DNA of 64,000 bases, taken from NCBI RefSeq assembly GCF_002855575.1, contig NZ_PKRQ01000005.1, positions 62,001-126,000 on the forward strand. The letters run 5' to 3'. Within the stretch, counting starts at the first letter, position 1, and the number at the start of each line of letters is the position of its first letter. A model generated the notes under the pieces. That model was not told where the DNA came from and made no database searches. It saw only the letters and a list, made by a program, of their open reading frames with translations. The DNA comes from Tabrizicola sp. TH137. GTDB taxonomy: Bacteria > Pseudomonadota > Alphaproteobacteria > Rhodobacterales > Rhodobacteraceae. The translations under genes and the position numbers were made by a program. Below, piece after piece: positions 8,814 through 16,434 of this stretch.

Positions 8814-9245
8814 ATGTCGGACGCGGACGCCGCAAAAGCCTATGTGCTGGAAGACCAGATCGGCTTTCGCCTGCGCCTTGCGAACCAGCGCCATCTGGAA
8901 ATCTTCGCGGCCACCATTCCGGATGTGACGCCCACGCAATTCGCCACGCTGGTCAAGCTGAAGGAGTTGGGCGTGCTGTCGCAGAACCATCTGGGGCGGC
9001 TGGTGGCGATGGATGCGGCGACCACGAATGGCGTGGTCACCCGCCTGCGGAACAAGGGGCTGGTGCGGACGCAGGCATCGACCAATGACCTGCGGCGGCT
9101 GGAAGTGTCGCTGACCCCGGAGGGCGAGGCCTTCATCACCGAAAAGATGGCGGCGGCGCATGATGTTTCGGCCCTGACGATGAAGGGGCTTACGGCGCGG
9201 GAGCGCGAGCAGATCCTTGCCCTGCTGGCCAAGATGGCCGTCTGA
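8814..9245 (+). CDS. MarR-family transcriptional regulator
   Basis: A 143-residue winged-helix regulator. The recognition region HLGRLVAMDAATTNGVVTRLRNKGLV and the wing DLRRLEVSLTPEG are typical of MarR proteins, which bind DNA as dimers and release on ligand binding. It lies 30 bases after the GH3 gene in the same direction and may respond to the pathway substrate or product. GAGTTGAGGA just before the ATG serves as ribosome site. Confidence 0.88.
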   Translation: MSDADAAKAYVLEDQIGFRLRLANQRHLEIFAATIPDVTPTQFATLVKLKELGVLSQNHLGRLVAMDAATTNGVVTRLRNKGLVRTQASTNDLRRLEVSLTPEGEAFITEKMAAAHDVSALTMKGLTAREREQILALLAKMAV

Positions 9246-9380
9246 TCGGGCCTTTCGGCAGGGCCGCACAACCGGCACGGGCGCGGGGCGGCAGAGATTT
9301 TCCACTGTCCCCAAGACAGCTTGCAGGATCGGTGATCTTGCCTATCCTGCCGGGGAAAATCAGGCCAGACACGGTGTTTC

Positions 9381-10181
9381 ATGCGTCCCTTTGCCTTTGG
9401 AAAAGCCCTTCTCCTTGCCGCCCTGCTGCCGTCGGCCGCCGCGGCGGTGCAATGTTCCGATACCGGGGGGCAGTACGAGGACTGGAAACCCCTGATGGCC
9501 GCCGAGGCCGAGGCGGCGGGCGTGGGGCGCCGGGGGATCGAGGCGCTGATGAACACCAGCTATTCCAAGGCCACGATCGGCGCGGATCGCAACCAGAAGA
9601 GCTTTCGCTACAGTCTGGAAAAGTTCCTCGAAGTGCGGGGGGCCGATGCCATCGTGAACCTTGGCCGCAAGCGCAAGGCACAGAACCCGGAGTTCTACGC
9701 CGCGCTGGAGCGGCAATATGGCGTGCCGGCGGGCGTGCTGATCGCCATTCACGGGATGGAAACGGGGTTCGGCAATTTCATGGGCGATACCAATGTCGTC
9801 TCGGCCATCGCGACGCTGGCCTATGACTGCCGCCGCAGCGATTTCTTCACGCCGCATCTGATCGCGGCGCTGAAACTGGTGGATATGGGGGCGATTTCGC
9901 CCGCCACGGTGGGGGCGAAACATGGCGAGCTGGGCCATACGCAATTCCTGCCGGGCAATGCCCTGACCTATGGCGTGGATGGCAATGGCGATGGGCGCGT
10001 GGACCTGACGGATATCGTCGATGCCATGGCCTCGACCGCCAATTTCCTGCGGCAGAAGGGGTGGCGCCCCGGCGCGGGCTATCAGCAGGGCGAGCCGAAT
10101 TTCGCGGTGATCGAGGAATGGAATGCCGCGACCGTCTATCAGCAGGCGATTGCCCTGATGGCGGCGCGGATCGACGGCTGA
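9381..10181 (+). CDS. MltB-family lytic murein transglycosylase
   Basis: A 266-residue exported peptidoglycan-cleaving enzyme. An N-terminal signal (FGKALLLAALLPSAAAAVQC) is followed by the MltB-type catalytic core: the Glu in IHGMETGFGNFMGD near residue 134, then AIATLAYDCRR and GELGHTQFLP. It would cut the glycan strand to 1,6-anhydromuropeptides in the periplasm. The cysteine after the signal could support lipidation, but the context AVQC is a poor lipobox. The next gene follows within 17 bases. Confidence 0.88.
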   Translation: MRPFAFGKALLLAALLPSAAAAVQCSDTGGQYEDWKPLMAAEAEAAGVGRRGIEALMNTSYSKATIGADRNQKSFRYSLEKFLEVRGADAIVNLGRKRKAQNPEFYAALERQYGVPAGVLIAIHGMETGFGNFMGDTNVVSAIATLAYDCRRSDFFTPHLIAALKLVDMGAISPATVGAKHGELGHTQFLPGNALTYGVDGNGDGRVDLTDIVDAMASTANFLRQKGWRPGAGYQQGEPNFAVIEEWNAATVYQQAIALMAARIDG

Positions 10182-10197
10182 GCGGGACAGCCCCGGC

Positions 10198-11685
10198 GTG
10201 GATGCCGACATCCTCATCATCGGGTCCGGCATGGGGGGTGCGACGCTGGCCGCGGCGCTGGCCCCGACGGAACGGCGCATCCTGATCCTGGAGCGGGGCG
10301 AAAGGCTGGAGGACAGCGCCGAGGCGCGCGATCCGGCGGCGATCTTCCAGCGCGGCCATTTCCGGCCGAAGGAGACCTGGCTGGATGCGGCGGGCCAGCC
10401 GTTCAACCCCGGCAATTATGCCTGCGTGGGCGGCAATACCAAATTCTACGGGGCCGTGCTCTTGCGCTATCGCGAGGCGGATTTCCGGCCGCTGCGGCAT
10501 ATCGAGGGCATCACCCCCGGCTGGCCCTTCGCCTATGGGGAACTGGAGCCCTTCTACAGCGCGGCAGAGCGGCTGTATCGCGTGCGCGGCGATGCGGCGG
10601 GCGATCCGACGGAACCGCCCCGATCGGCCCCCTACCCTTTCCCGCCAGTGCCGGATGAGCCCGACATCGCCGCCCTGCGCCGGGCCTTTGCCGCGCAGGG
10701 GCTGCATCCGTCATCGCTGCCGCTGGGGGTTGATCTTCAGGCCTGGCTCGCCCGCGCGCCCACCACCTGGGACGCCTTTCCCGACACGACCGGGGCGAAG
10801 TCGGATGCCGAAAGCTGCGCGCTGGCCGAGGCGCTGCGCCATCCCAATGTGACGCTGCGGACGGGCCTGCGCGTGACGCGGATACGGGCGGAGGGGCGCA
10901 AGGTGACGGGGGTGGAGGTGGAGGGGCCGGGCGGCCCTGCCATCCTGACCGCCGGGCAGGTCTGCCTCTGTGCCGGAGCGGTGATGACGGCGGCGCTGCT
11001 GCTGGCCTCGGCATCCGAGGCGCATCCGCGTGGGTTGGCCAACGCGTCCGATCAGGTGGGGCGCAACTTCATGAACCACAACCTGACGGGGATGATCGCG
11101 CTGAACCCGTTCCGGCAGAACCGGACGGTCTATGAGAAGACCATCCAGTTCAACGACTGGTATCTGACCGGGGGGCCGGAGGGCGAACCTTTGGGGAATG
11201 TGCAGATGCTGGGCCGGATCACCGGGCCGATTCTGGCGGGCGAGGCGGGGCTGCCCCTGCCGCTGGCCCGCTGGATGGCGGATCGGTCGATCCATATCAT
11301 GGCGATGTCGGAGGACCTGCCCGATCCCGACAGCCGGGTGATGTGGCGGGGCGGTCAGGTGGTGCTGGACTGGCGGCGGACGAACACCCGCGCGCATGAC
11401 CTGCTTGTGGCGCGGCTGAAACGGGCGATGCGGCGCGCAGGCTGGCCCATCGTTCTGGCCAAGGGCTTTCCCAAGTCGAAGCCCAGCCATCAATGCGGCA
11501 CGGCACGGATGGGGCTGGACCCTGCGACCTCGGTCGTGACGCCCGATCTGCGGGCGCATGAGTTCGACAATCTCTACATCGCCGATGCCTCGGTCCTGCC
11601 CACCTCGGCCGCCGTGAACCCGTCGCTGACGGTGGCCGCGCTGGCCCTGCGACTGGGCGCGCATCTGGCGGCGCGGCCCCAGTAA
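10198..11685 (+). CDS. GMC-family FAD-dependent oxidoreductase
   Basis: A 495-residue flavoprotein of the glucose-methanol-choline group. The N-terminal dinucleotide fold ILIIGSGMGGATLAAAL starts immediately after a GTG codon at 10198. CVGGNTKFYGAVLLRYRE follows near residue 80, and the C-terminal HQCGTARMG and NPSLTVAALALRL segments belong to the FAD and active-site region. Such enzymes oxidise alcohols or sugars. It follows the transglycosylase gene but no shared pathway is evident, and a tRNA gene lies downstream on the opposite strand. Confidence 0.88.
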   Translation: MDADILIIGSGMGGATLAAALAPTERRILILERGERLEDSAEARDPAAIFQRGHFRPKETWLDAAGQPFNPGNYACVGGNTKFYGAVLLRYREADFRPLRHIEGITPGWPFAYGELEPFYSAAERLYRVRGDAAGDPTEPPRSAPYPFPPVPDEPDIAALRRAFAAQGLHPSSLPLGVDLQAWLARAPTTWDAFPDTTGAKSDAESCALAEALRHPNVTLRTGLRVTRIRAEGRKVTGVEVEGPGGPAILTAGQVCLCAGAVMTAALLLASASEAHPRGLANASDQVGRNFMNHNLTGMIALNPFRQNRTVYEKTIQFNDWYLTGGPEGEPLGNVQMLGRITGPILAGEAGLPLPLARWMADRSIHIMAMSEDLPDPDSRVMWRGGQVVLDWRRTNTRAHDLLVARLKRAMRRAGWPIVLAKGFPKSKPSHQCGTARMGLDPATSVVTPDLRAHEFDNLYIADASVLPTSAAVNPSLTVAALALRLGAHLAARPQ

Positions 11686-11716
11686 GGAGGCAGCATCTGG
11701 CATCTGCGGGAAAAGA

Positions 11717-11793
11717 TGGTACCGCCTCCCCGGCTCGAACGGGGGACCCCCAGATCCACAATCTGGTGCTCTAACCAACTGAGCTAAGGCGGC
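11717..11793 (-). tRNA. tRNA-His (GTG anticodon)
   Basis: Reading the minus strand from 11793 gives a complete cloverleaf of 77 bases including an encoded CCA. The anticodon loop TTGTGGA between CCAGA and TCTGG gives GUG (His), and the T-arm is GTTCGAGCC. The base at position -1 is U rather than G, the discriminator is A73, and the first pair is G1-U72. That absence of G-1:C73 is the known alphaproteobacterial tRNA-His form. Confidence 0.97.
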
Positions 11794-11934
11794 ACTCGCG
11801 GGCCGTTTACCCCCCTGCCCCGACGATTGCAAGAGGATGATTGCCCTGCCGCGCGCAGCCCGTGATGCGGCCCGTCTTGCCTCGCCCCCTTTGCCGCGCT
11901 AGGGCAGATCACATCGGAAACAGGATACGCAATC

Positions 11935-12153
11935 ATGGGCATCGACAAGCAGAGCGACATCGCCGCCAACATCCAGATCGGCCCCACCGATCAGGGCATG
12001 GTGCGGATCTATGTCGAGGCGGAGGGTGGCATCGAACTGCCGCTCGACTTCGATCCGGACGAGGCGGAAGAGATCGCCGAGGAACTGCGTGCCGCCGCCG
12101 AGGCAGCGCGCACCCTGGGCAGCCCGGCCCCGCGAAAGCCCGGCCGCCGATGA
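11935..12153 (+). CDS. Small conserved protein (DUF6324-like)
   Basis: A 72-residue acidic cytoplasmic protein, starting MGIDKQSDIAANIQIGPT and rich in Glu and Ala in its second half (DEAEEIAEELRAAAEAA, probably helical), ending in a basic tail. It resembles a family of short proteins that I recall as conserved in Rhodobacterales; function is unknown. It is separated from the convergent mmcB-like gene by only four bases. Confidence 0.7.
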   Translation: MGIDKQSDIAANIQIGPTDQGMVRIYVEAEGGIELPLDFDPDEAEEIAEELRAAAEAARTLGSPAPRKPGRR

Positions 12154-12157
12154 CCGG

Positions 12158-12637
12158 CTACCAGCCCGCGATCAGGGCGCCGGGATCGCGGACGGCCTGA
12201 AGCCGCAGCGCCGCATGGCGGGCGAATTTCTGCACCATGACCTTGCGCCGTGCCGGGGCGAGGGCCGTTTCCGGCCCCATCCGCAGGATTTCGGCGTCAT
12301 AGGCATCGGCGAGGATCAGCCCCGTCTGGTCCGGCAGCATATCGACCGGAAACTCGGCATCCACCGCCCAGAAGAACCGGTCGCACCAGTCGAGATAGCC
12401 CTGCCATTTGCGATCCGCCGCGAAATCCGCGCGGCCGGATTTGCATTCGATCACCCAGAGTTCGCCCTTCGGACCCAGCGCCATCACATCCACCCGCAGC
12501 CCCGGCGCAGGGATCATCTCTTCCACCGTGACGAAATCCAGCGCCCGCAAGGCGCGGCAGACCCCGCGCGCGAGGCGCTGGCCGGGCATCTGGGGAAGGG
12601 GATCAACGGGCTGGCCCATGCCGGAAACATGAACCAA
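12158..12637 (-). CDS. MmcB-family DNA repair protein (PD-(D/E)xK-like)
   Basis: Up to 159 residues. The core LRVDVMALGPKGELWVIECKSG has the D...ExK arrangement of restriction-like nucleases, followed by ADRKWQGYLDWCDRFFWAVD, characteristic of the MmcB family, described in Caulobacter as part of the SOS response to DNA damage. A cytoplasmic DNA-processing role is likely. The start could be the first ATG or the internal one encoding MGQPVDPL (about six residues later). No LexA box was identified upstream. Confidence 0.83.
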   Translation of the reverse strand: MVHVSGMGQPVDPLPQMPGQRLARGVCRALRALDFVTVEEMIPAPGLRVDVMALGPKGELWVIECKSGRADFAADRKWQGYLDWCDRFFWAVDAEFPVDMLPDQTGLILADAYDAEILRMGPETALAPARRKVMVQKFARHAALRLQAVRDPGALIAGW

Positions 12638-12696
12638 TCGTGAACATCCTGCAAGCCCCCGCTCCCTGCCCTGCCGGACCCCGCCGCAGATCAGCC

Positions 12697-12725
12697 TTGC
12701 GCCCCGGGACGCCGCGCCCTATCTC
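12697..12725 (+). promoter_or_regulatory. Predicted promoter of the 6S RNA gene
   Basis: TTGCGC at 12697-12702 and TATCTC at 12720-12725 are separated by exactly 17 bases. The predicted start, about seven bases downstream, coincides with the 5' end of the 6S RNA closing stem. Confidence 0.55.
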
Positions 12726-12732
12726 GGGAGGC

Positions 12733-12898
12733 GGCGGGTGCTGCTCTTCGCGTGCGAGGCTCTTTTCCAGTGGCCGATAAGCAAACGAATGGGGGCTGGC
12801 TCTGGCAGGATCCTGGTCCTGCTACCTGGCGCCCACCTGAGACCTCTGGCTCTCGGGAAACCATGCCATCCACGGTCGCTGCGGGCCCGCCACCTGCC
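12733..12898 (+). ncRNA. ssrS: 6S RNA (regulator of RNA polymerase)
   Basis: The gap 12638-12965 has no protein gene but holds a structured RNA. The ends pair as GGCGGGTG (12733-12740) with CACCTGCC (12891-12898), and an apical hairpin CAGGA/TCCTG surrounds 12810. Conserved-looking pieces (CCAGTGGCCGATAAG, GAATGGGGGCTGGC and GGTCGCTGCGGG) resemble the 6S core that mimics an open promoter and sequesters housekeeping RNA polymerase. In Rhodobacter sphaeroides ssrS is followed, on the opposite strand, by a salt-stress membrane protein gene; the same arrangement is seen here with the DUF481 gene. Ends are approximate. Confidence 0.8.
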
Positions 12899-12917
12899 TG
12901 ACACGGAACGATGCAAA

Positions 12918-12942
12918 GGGGGCGCGCCGTGGCACGCCCCCC
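12918..12942 (-). terminator. Strong hairpin between ssrS and the DUF481 gene
   Basis: GGGGGCGCGCC (12918-12928) pairs with GGCACGCCCCC (12931-12941), one G-T pair, with a minimal loop. On the minus strand it is followed by TTT, so it should end the DUF481 transcript; it may also help end 6S RNA synthesis. Confidence 0.7.
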
Positions 12943-12965
12943 GGTTCACTGGCAAGCGGTGACGG

Positions 12966-13796
12966 TCAGAAACCGAAGACCAGCGACACGCCCAGCTTGT
13001 TGTCGCTGCGGATGGCGCGGCTGTCATTGTATTCGGTGACATAGCTGATCCGGGTGGAGACGGCATCCGTCACCCGGAAATTCACGCCAAGGTCGTTGTT
13101 CACCCGCAGCGCGGCATCCGATGACAGGATATCGGTGTCATTGGTCAGGAAGATGCCGTCATTGATCCGGTAGTAGAAGCGCGAGGCGGCGAGATAGCCC
13201 GTCTCGGTCACCGAATTGCGCAGGCCGTCTTCCAGATAGCTGACCCCGATACCGGCCTGAAGGCGCCAGGTCATGTCGGGCGTGTTGATGACCCGATAGC
13301 CCGGACCGAAGCCCAGAAACGCGTCACGTCGCACGTCACCTGCCGTGTTTGCCAGCCCATCCGCCTCGATCCGCGCCAGAACGAAGCCGTAAAGGCTTTG
13401 GTCGAAATAGAGGTTGGCGTCATAGACGGCGAGGATGTCTTCCTTCGTCTTGCGGTCCTGATCTTCGGCAAAGTCGAGGGCCGCGCCGAGCGTCTGGACG
13501 AAATTGCCCTGCGTGTAGGACAGGCGCACCCCGGCCGAAAGCTCCTGGCTTTCGTTGTTCCCGGTCTTGCCGGAATAGCCAATCGAGGCGCTGCCGGTCA
13601 GACCCGGCCGCGTTTCGGGATTGCCGAAGCGCGCGGCGTCTTCGGAGCGGGCGAAATCCTCGTCCACCACCTCGTTGATATCGTCGATGCGGTCATTCAC
13701 GTCGCGCACCCCGGTGATCGTGGTCTGCGCCATCACGGGGGCCGCCAGCATCATCGCCAGCAGGGAAGCCGCCGTCGTTCTGGTCATGGTCGTCAT
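12966..13796 (-). CDS. DUF481-family salt-stress-induced outer membrane protein
   Basis: A 276-residue exported protein. The signal ends VMAQ near residue 24, followed by a short acidic helix (DVNDRIDDINEVVDED) and then alternating beta strands ending LGVSLVFGF with a terminal Phe, as in outer-membrane barrels. It matches the DUF481/YdiY family, one member of which lies antisense-downstream of ssrS in Rhodobacter and is derepressed in high salt when 6S RNA is lost. The promoter region 13797-14007 contains an AT-rich stretch with short GAGAA/TTCTC arms around 13872-13892. Confidence 0.85.
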   Translation of the reverse strand: MTTMTRTTAASLLAMMLAAPVMAQTTITGVRDVNDRIDDINEVVDEDFARSEDAARFGNPETRPGLTGSASIGYSGKTGNNESQELSAGVRLSYTQGNFVQTLGAALDFAEDQDRKTKEDILAVYDANLYFDQSLYGFVLARIEADGLANTAGDVRRDAFLGFGPGYRVINTPDMTWRLQAGIGVSYLEDGLRNSVTETGYLAASRFYYRINDGIFLTNDTDILSSDAALRVNNDLGVNFRVTDAVSTRISYVTEYNDSRAIRSDNKLGVSLVFGF

Positions 13797-14007
13797 GTCA
13801 TGTCCTTTCCTGAAAGGCGGCCACCGGGCCGCCCGCTTTCCACGGGACTGGACATAAGCGATTGAATTTCTGAGAAAATTTTAAAGATTCTCAAGGCGGA
13901 CCCAAGAATTACTCGTATCCCCTGCCCCTTGACGGACACCGCCACCAAGCCTAGCCGAAGCCAGCGGAGGAAGTAAAATCCATTGATTTCATTGGCTTGA
14001 CCGGGGA

Positions 14008-14895
14008 TCAGAGATCCCCGATCAGCTCTGCCACATCGGCCTGGGCCTGGGCTACGGTCGCCTCAAGCGCCATCTGCGCGGTCTGCCGCAGGGCCGGGTC
14101 GATGTCATTGCGCCACACTGCCCAGATCTCTTGCGCGAAACTCGGCGCGTCCGTCACCGGGAAAAGCTGGCCCGCCGCCACATAGCTGTGCACCGCGCGG
14201 GCCGGAACATAGGCCGCAAGCGGCCGCGCCGCGATATAGCGCAGGATCAGCGTGCCGACGGCCATCTGCACATCGGGGACGGGCAGGTCCGGCAGGGCGC
14301 TTTCGTGGAAGCGCAGGAAATCCTGCCCCCAGTCAGCCAGCACATAGCGCCCCTTCAGATCGGCGATCTGGGCGTCTTCCCAGGGGGAGACGAGGATCAG
14401 GTCATCCTCCATCAGCACCGCGCAATCCAGCCCGCCCCGCACCGCCGGGGCATAGGTCAGCGCCACCTGCAACGTTCCTTCGGCCACCCGCCGCATCAGG
14501 GCCTCGGGCCCGTCCACTTCGCTGCGGAGCGCGATGCGCGGCTCGGACGTTGCCAGCGCGTCCAGCCAGCGGAACCCCAGACGCGACCAGAGCGACACTT
14601 CCGCCCCGATGGAAAGCGCGGCGGAGGGCACCTCGGCCCCGCCGACCTGCATCCGCGCCTGATCCCAACTGCGCAGGATGGCCGCCGCGTGACGCCGGAA
14701 CTCGCGCCCTGCCGGGGTGGGCGTCACGCCCGTCTTGCCGCGCTGGAACAACGGTCGGCCCAACTGTCCTTCCAGCCGGCTGATCCGCAGGGACACGGCC
14801 GATTGCGTGACATGCAGCCGGTCCGCCGCCGCCGCAAAGGAGCCCGTGTCGATCACATCCAGAAAAGTCCGCAAAAGCTGCAAATCCATCATCAT
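14008..14895 (-). CDS. LysR-family transcriptional regulator
   Basis: A 295-residue regulator. The N-terminal helix-turn-helix is clear (LLRTFLDVIDTGSFAAAADRLHVTQSAVS...), and a periplasmic-binding-like effector domain follows from residue ~90. The frame is open to 14940, but the terminator hairpin of the next gene occupies 14936-14968, so the start is placed at one of three consecutive ATG codons near 14895 (MMMDLQLL). Target genes and ligand are unknown; no divergent partner gene is adjacent. Confidence 0.88.
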   Translation of the reverse strand: MMMDLQLLRTFLDVIDTGSFAAAADRLHVTQSAVSLRISRLEGQLGRPLFQRGKTGVTPTPAGREFRRHAAAILRSWDQARMQVGGAEVPSAALSIGAEVSLWSRLGFRWLDALATSEPRIALRSEVDGPEALMRRVAEGTLQVALTYAPAVRGGLDCAVLMEDDLILVSPWEDAQIADLKGRYVLADWGQDFLRFHESALPDLPVPDVQMAVGTLILRYIAARPLAAYVPARAVHSYVAAGQLFPVTDAPSFAQEIWAVWRNDIDPALRQTAQMALEATVAQAQADVAELIGDL

Positions 14896-14935
14896 CACCT
14901 GTGCAACAAGATTGCGGGCGCCTTGCGCGCCGCCA

Positions 14936-14968
14936 AGCAAAAGGCCCCCCGCATCGCGGAAGGGCCTT
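14936..14968 (-). terminator. Rho-independent terminator after the small membrane protein gene
   Basis: On the minus strand AAGGCCC pairs with GGGCCTT (14962-14968 with 14941-14947), and the inner arms CCGC/GCGG pair around ATC; TTTT follows directly. A second 7-bp hairpin, CGCCCCG-AAG-CGGGGCG, lies just upstream at 14978-14994. Confidence 0.75.
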
Positions 14969-15024
14969 GCACCGGGTCGCCCCGAAGCGGGGCGGTGTCA
15001 AATCAAGGAAATGTGGTCAGGCCG

Positions 15025-15354
15025 TCAGCGCCGAGTGCGGCGCAGATGGATCTGGCTTTTCGGCGCGGGCGCCGTTTCGCGCAGGCGGATCGGTTCAAGC
15101 CGCATCATGCGCCCGCCGCGCGGGCCATCCTCGGGATCGGCCATCCGCATGATCACATAGGCGAATTGCGCGCCCGAAAATATCACCCCGTTGAAGACGA
15201 TCAGCATGGCGGCCGCCACGTAGCCCGTCGAAGAGCCGAGGATCAACCCGCCCAGCCCGCCGATATCGAGCGCGATCAGCGCGACAAGGAAGATGACAGA
15301 GAGCGCGAGGCCGACCGCGATGCTCTGGATGTAAAGACGCACGAGTTTCGGCAT
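15025..15354 (-). CDS. Small inner-membrane protein of unknown function
   Basis: A 109-residue protein with two long hydrophobic segments (about residues 9-38, AVGLALSVIFLVALIALDIG, and 43-70) and a basic C-terminus (RLRETAPAPKSQIHLRRTRR) probably facing the cytoplasm. I do not recognise a named domain; similar short proteins accompany nusB in related genomes as far as I recall. It lies 118 bases downstream of nusB on the same strand and has its own terminator, so it is probably the last gene of the riboflavin-nusB transcript. Confidence 0.75.
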   Translation of the reverse strand: MPKLVRLYIQSIAVGLALSVIFLVALIALDIGGLGGLILGSSTGYVAAAMLIVFNGVIFSGAQFAYVIMRMADPEDGPRGGRMMRLEPIRLRETAPAPKSQIHLRRTRR

Positions 15355-15472
15355 GACGCGACTCCTCTTTCCCTGACACGGAGCCTAGCCCCGGATCGCG
15401 CCACTTCCAGCCCCAAAATGCCGCAGGGGGCCGACCGGCCCCCCGCTGCGCGCCTTTCTGCCGGAACAGGCG

Positions 15473-15934
15473 TCAGAAGGCCGCAGGTTTGGCCTCGCGT
15501 GCCATGTGGTCCAGCACGGCATTGACGAATTTCGCTTCCTTGCCCTCGGGGAAGAAGGCCTTGGCGACATCGACATATTCGGTGATCGCCACTTTGGGGG
15601 GCGTGTCCATCCCCACGATCTCGCCCCCTGCGGCGCGGAACAGGGCGCGCAGCACCGGGTCGATCCGGTCGATCGGCCATTTCGCCACCAGGGCGCGGTC
15701 GGTCATCTGGTCGATCTTCGCCTGCCAGTTCACGGCGGCATCCACGACCTTGCGGAAATGGGAGGGGTCGCCCTCTTCCATCTCGACATCGTCGAAGACC
15801 TCGCCAAAGCGGTGCGTCTCGAACTCGCGCACCACGGCTTCGACAGTCTGGCCGCTGCTCTCCATCTGGAACAGGGCCTGCACGGCATAGAGCCGCGCCG
15901 CCGATCTCATTCTCTTTGCGTCAGGCGCGGTCAT
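15473..15934 (-). CDS. nusB: Transcription antitermination factor NusB
   Basis: A 153-residue all-helical RNA-binding protein that joins NusE and boxA RNA to keep polymerase processive in rRNA operons. Recognisable parts are RSAARLYAVQALFQME near the N-terminus, DRIDPVLRALFRAA, and VAITEYVDVAKAFFPEGKEAKFVNAVLDHMA near the C-terminus. The start overlaps the stop of ribH (ATGA at 15931-15934), the common ribH-nusB pairing in Alphaproteobacteria. Confidence 0.96.
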   Translation of the reverse strand: MTAPDAKRMRSAARLYAVQALFQMESSGQTVEAVVREFETHRFGEVFDDVEMEEGDPSHFRKVVDAAVNWQAKIDQMTDRALVAKWPIDRIDPVLRALFRAAGGEIVGMDTPPKVAITEYVDVAKAFFPEGKEAKFVNAVLDHMAREAKPAAF

Positions 15935-16431
15935 GCCCGGAATCCGATCCCCTTGGTCTGGCCGGCCCAGTTGCGCGAAAGCGCGATCAGATGCAAGGCC
16001 GCCGCCGCGGCACCGCCGCCCTTGTCCTGCCCTGCCGGATCGGCGCGCACTTCGGCCTGGGCCTTGTTCTCCACCGTCAGGATGCCGTTGCCGATGCAGG
16101 CCCCCTGAAGGCCAAGCAGCGTGATGGCGCGGCTGGAATCGTTGCAGACCGTGTCGTAATGTGTCGTCTCGCCCCGGATCACGCAGCCCAGCGCGACGTA
16201 GCCGTCATATTTCGCCATCCGTTCGGCCATGGCGATGGCGGTCGGCACTTCCAGCGCGCCCGGCACCTCGACCAGATCGACCTCGGCCCCGCATCGCGCC
16301 GCCATCGCCCGCGCCCCGGCGATCAGGTTGTCGGCGATGGTGCGGTAATAGGGCGCGACCACGATCAGGAGTTTCACCGGCTTGTCGAAGACCGGAAGCG
16401 GCAGGGTGTAGTGACCTTCAGTCGCGGCCAT
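15931..16431 (-). CDS. ribH: 6,7-dimethyl-8-ribityllumazine synthase
   Basis: A 166-residue enzyme joining the dihydroxybutanone phosphate made by RibB with the ribitylamino pyrimidine to form lumazine, the penultimate riboflavin step. Diagnostic segments are VPGALEVPTAIAMAER, YVALGCVIRGETTHYDTV (with the catalytic His) and NGILTVENKAQA. It lies three bases downstream of ribB and overlaps nusB, so the three are cotranscribed. Confidence 0.96.
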   Translation of the reverse strand: MAATEGHYTLPLPVFDKPVKLLIVVAPYYRTIADNLIAGARAMAARCGAEVDLVEVPGALEVPTAIAMAERMAKYDGYVALGCVIRGETTHYDTVCNDSSRAITLLGLQGACIGNGILTVENKAQAEVRADPAGQDKGGGAAAAALHLIALSRNWAGQTKGIGFRA

Positions 16432-16434
16432 GGA

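Noticed and set aside
6486-9314. A very long open frame on the minus strand across the GH3 and MarR genes
   Set aside because: It lies antisense to clear GH3 and MarR coding sequence, its protein is Arg/Gln/Gly-rich low-quality sequence, and long antisense frames are expected in GC-rich DNA.
12738-12962. Small plus-strand open frame in the ssrS region as a protein gene
   Set aside because: No ribosome site and no protein-like sequence; the region is better explained as 6S RNA.
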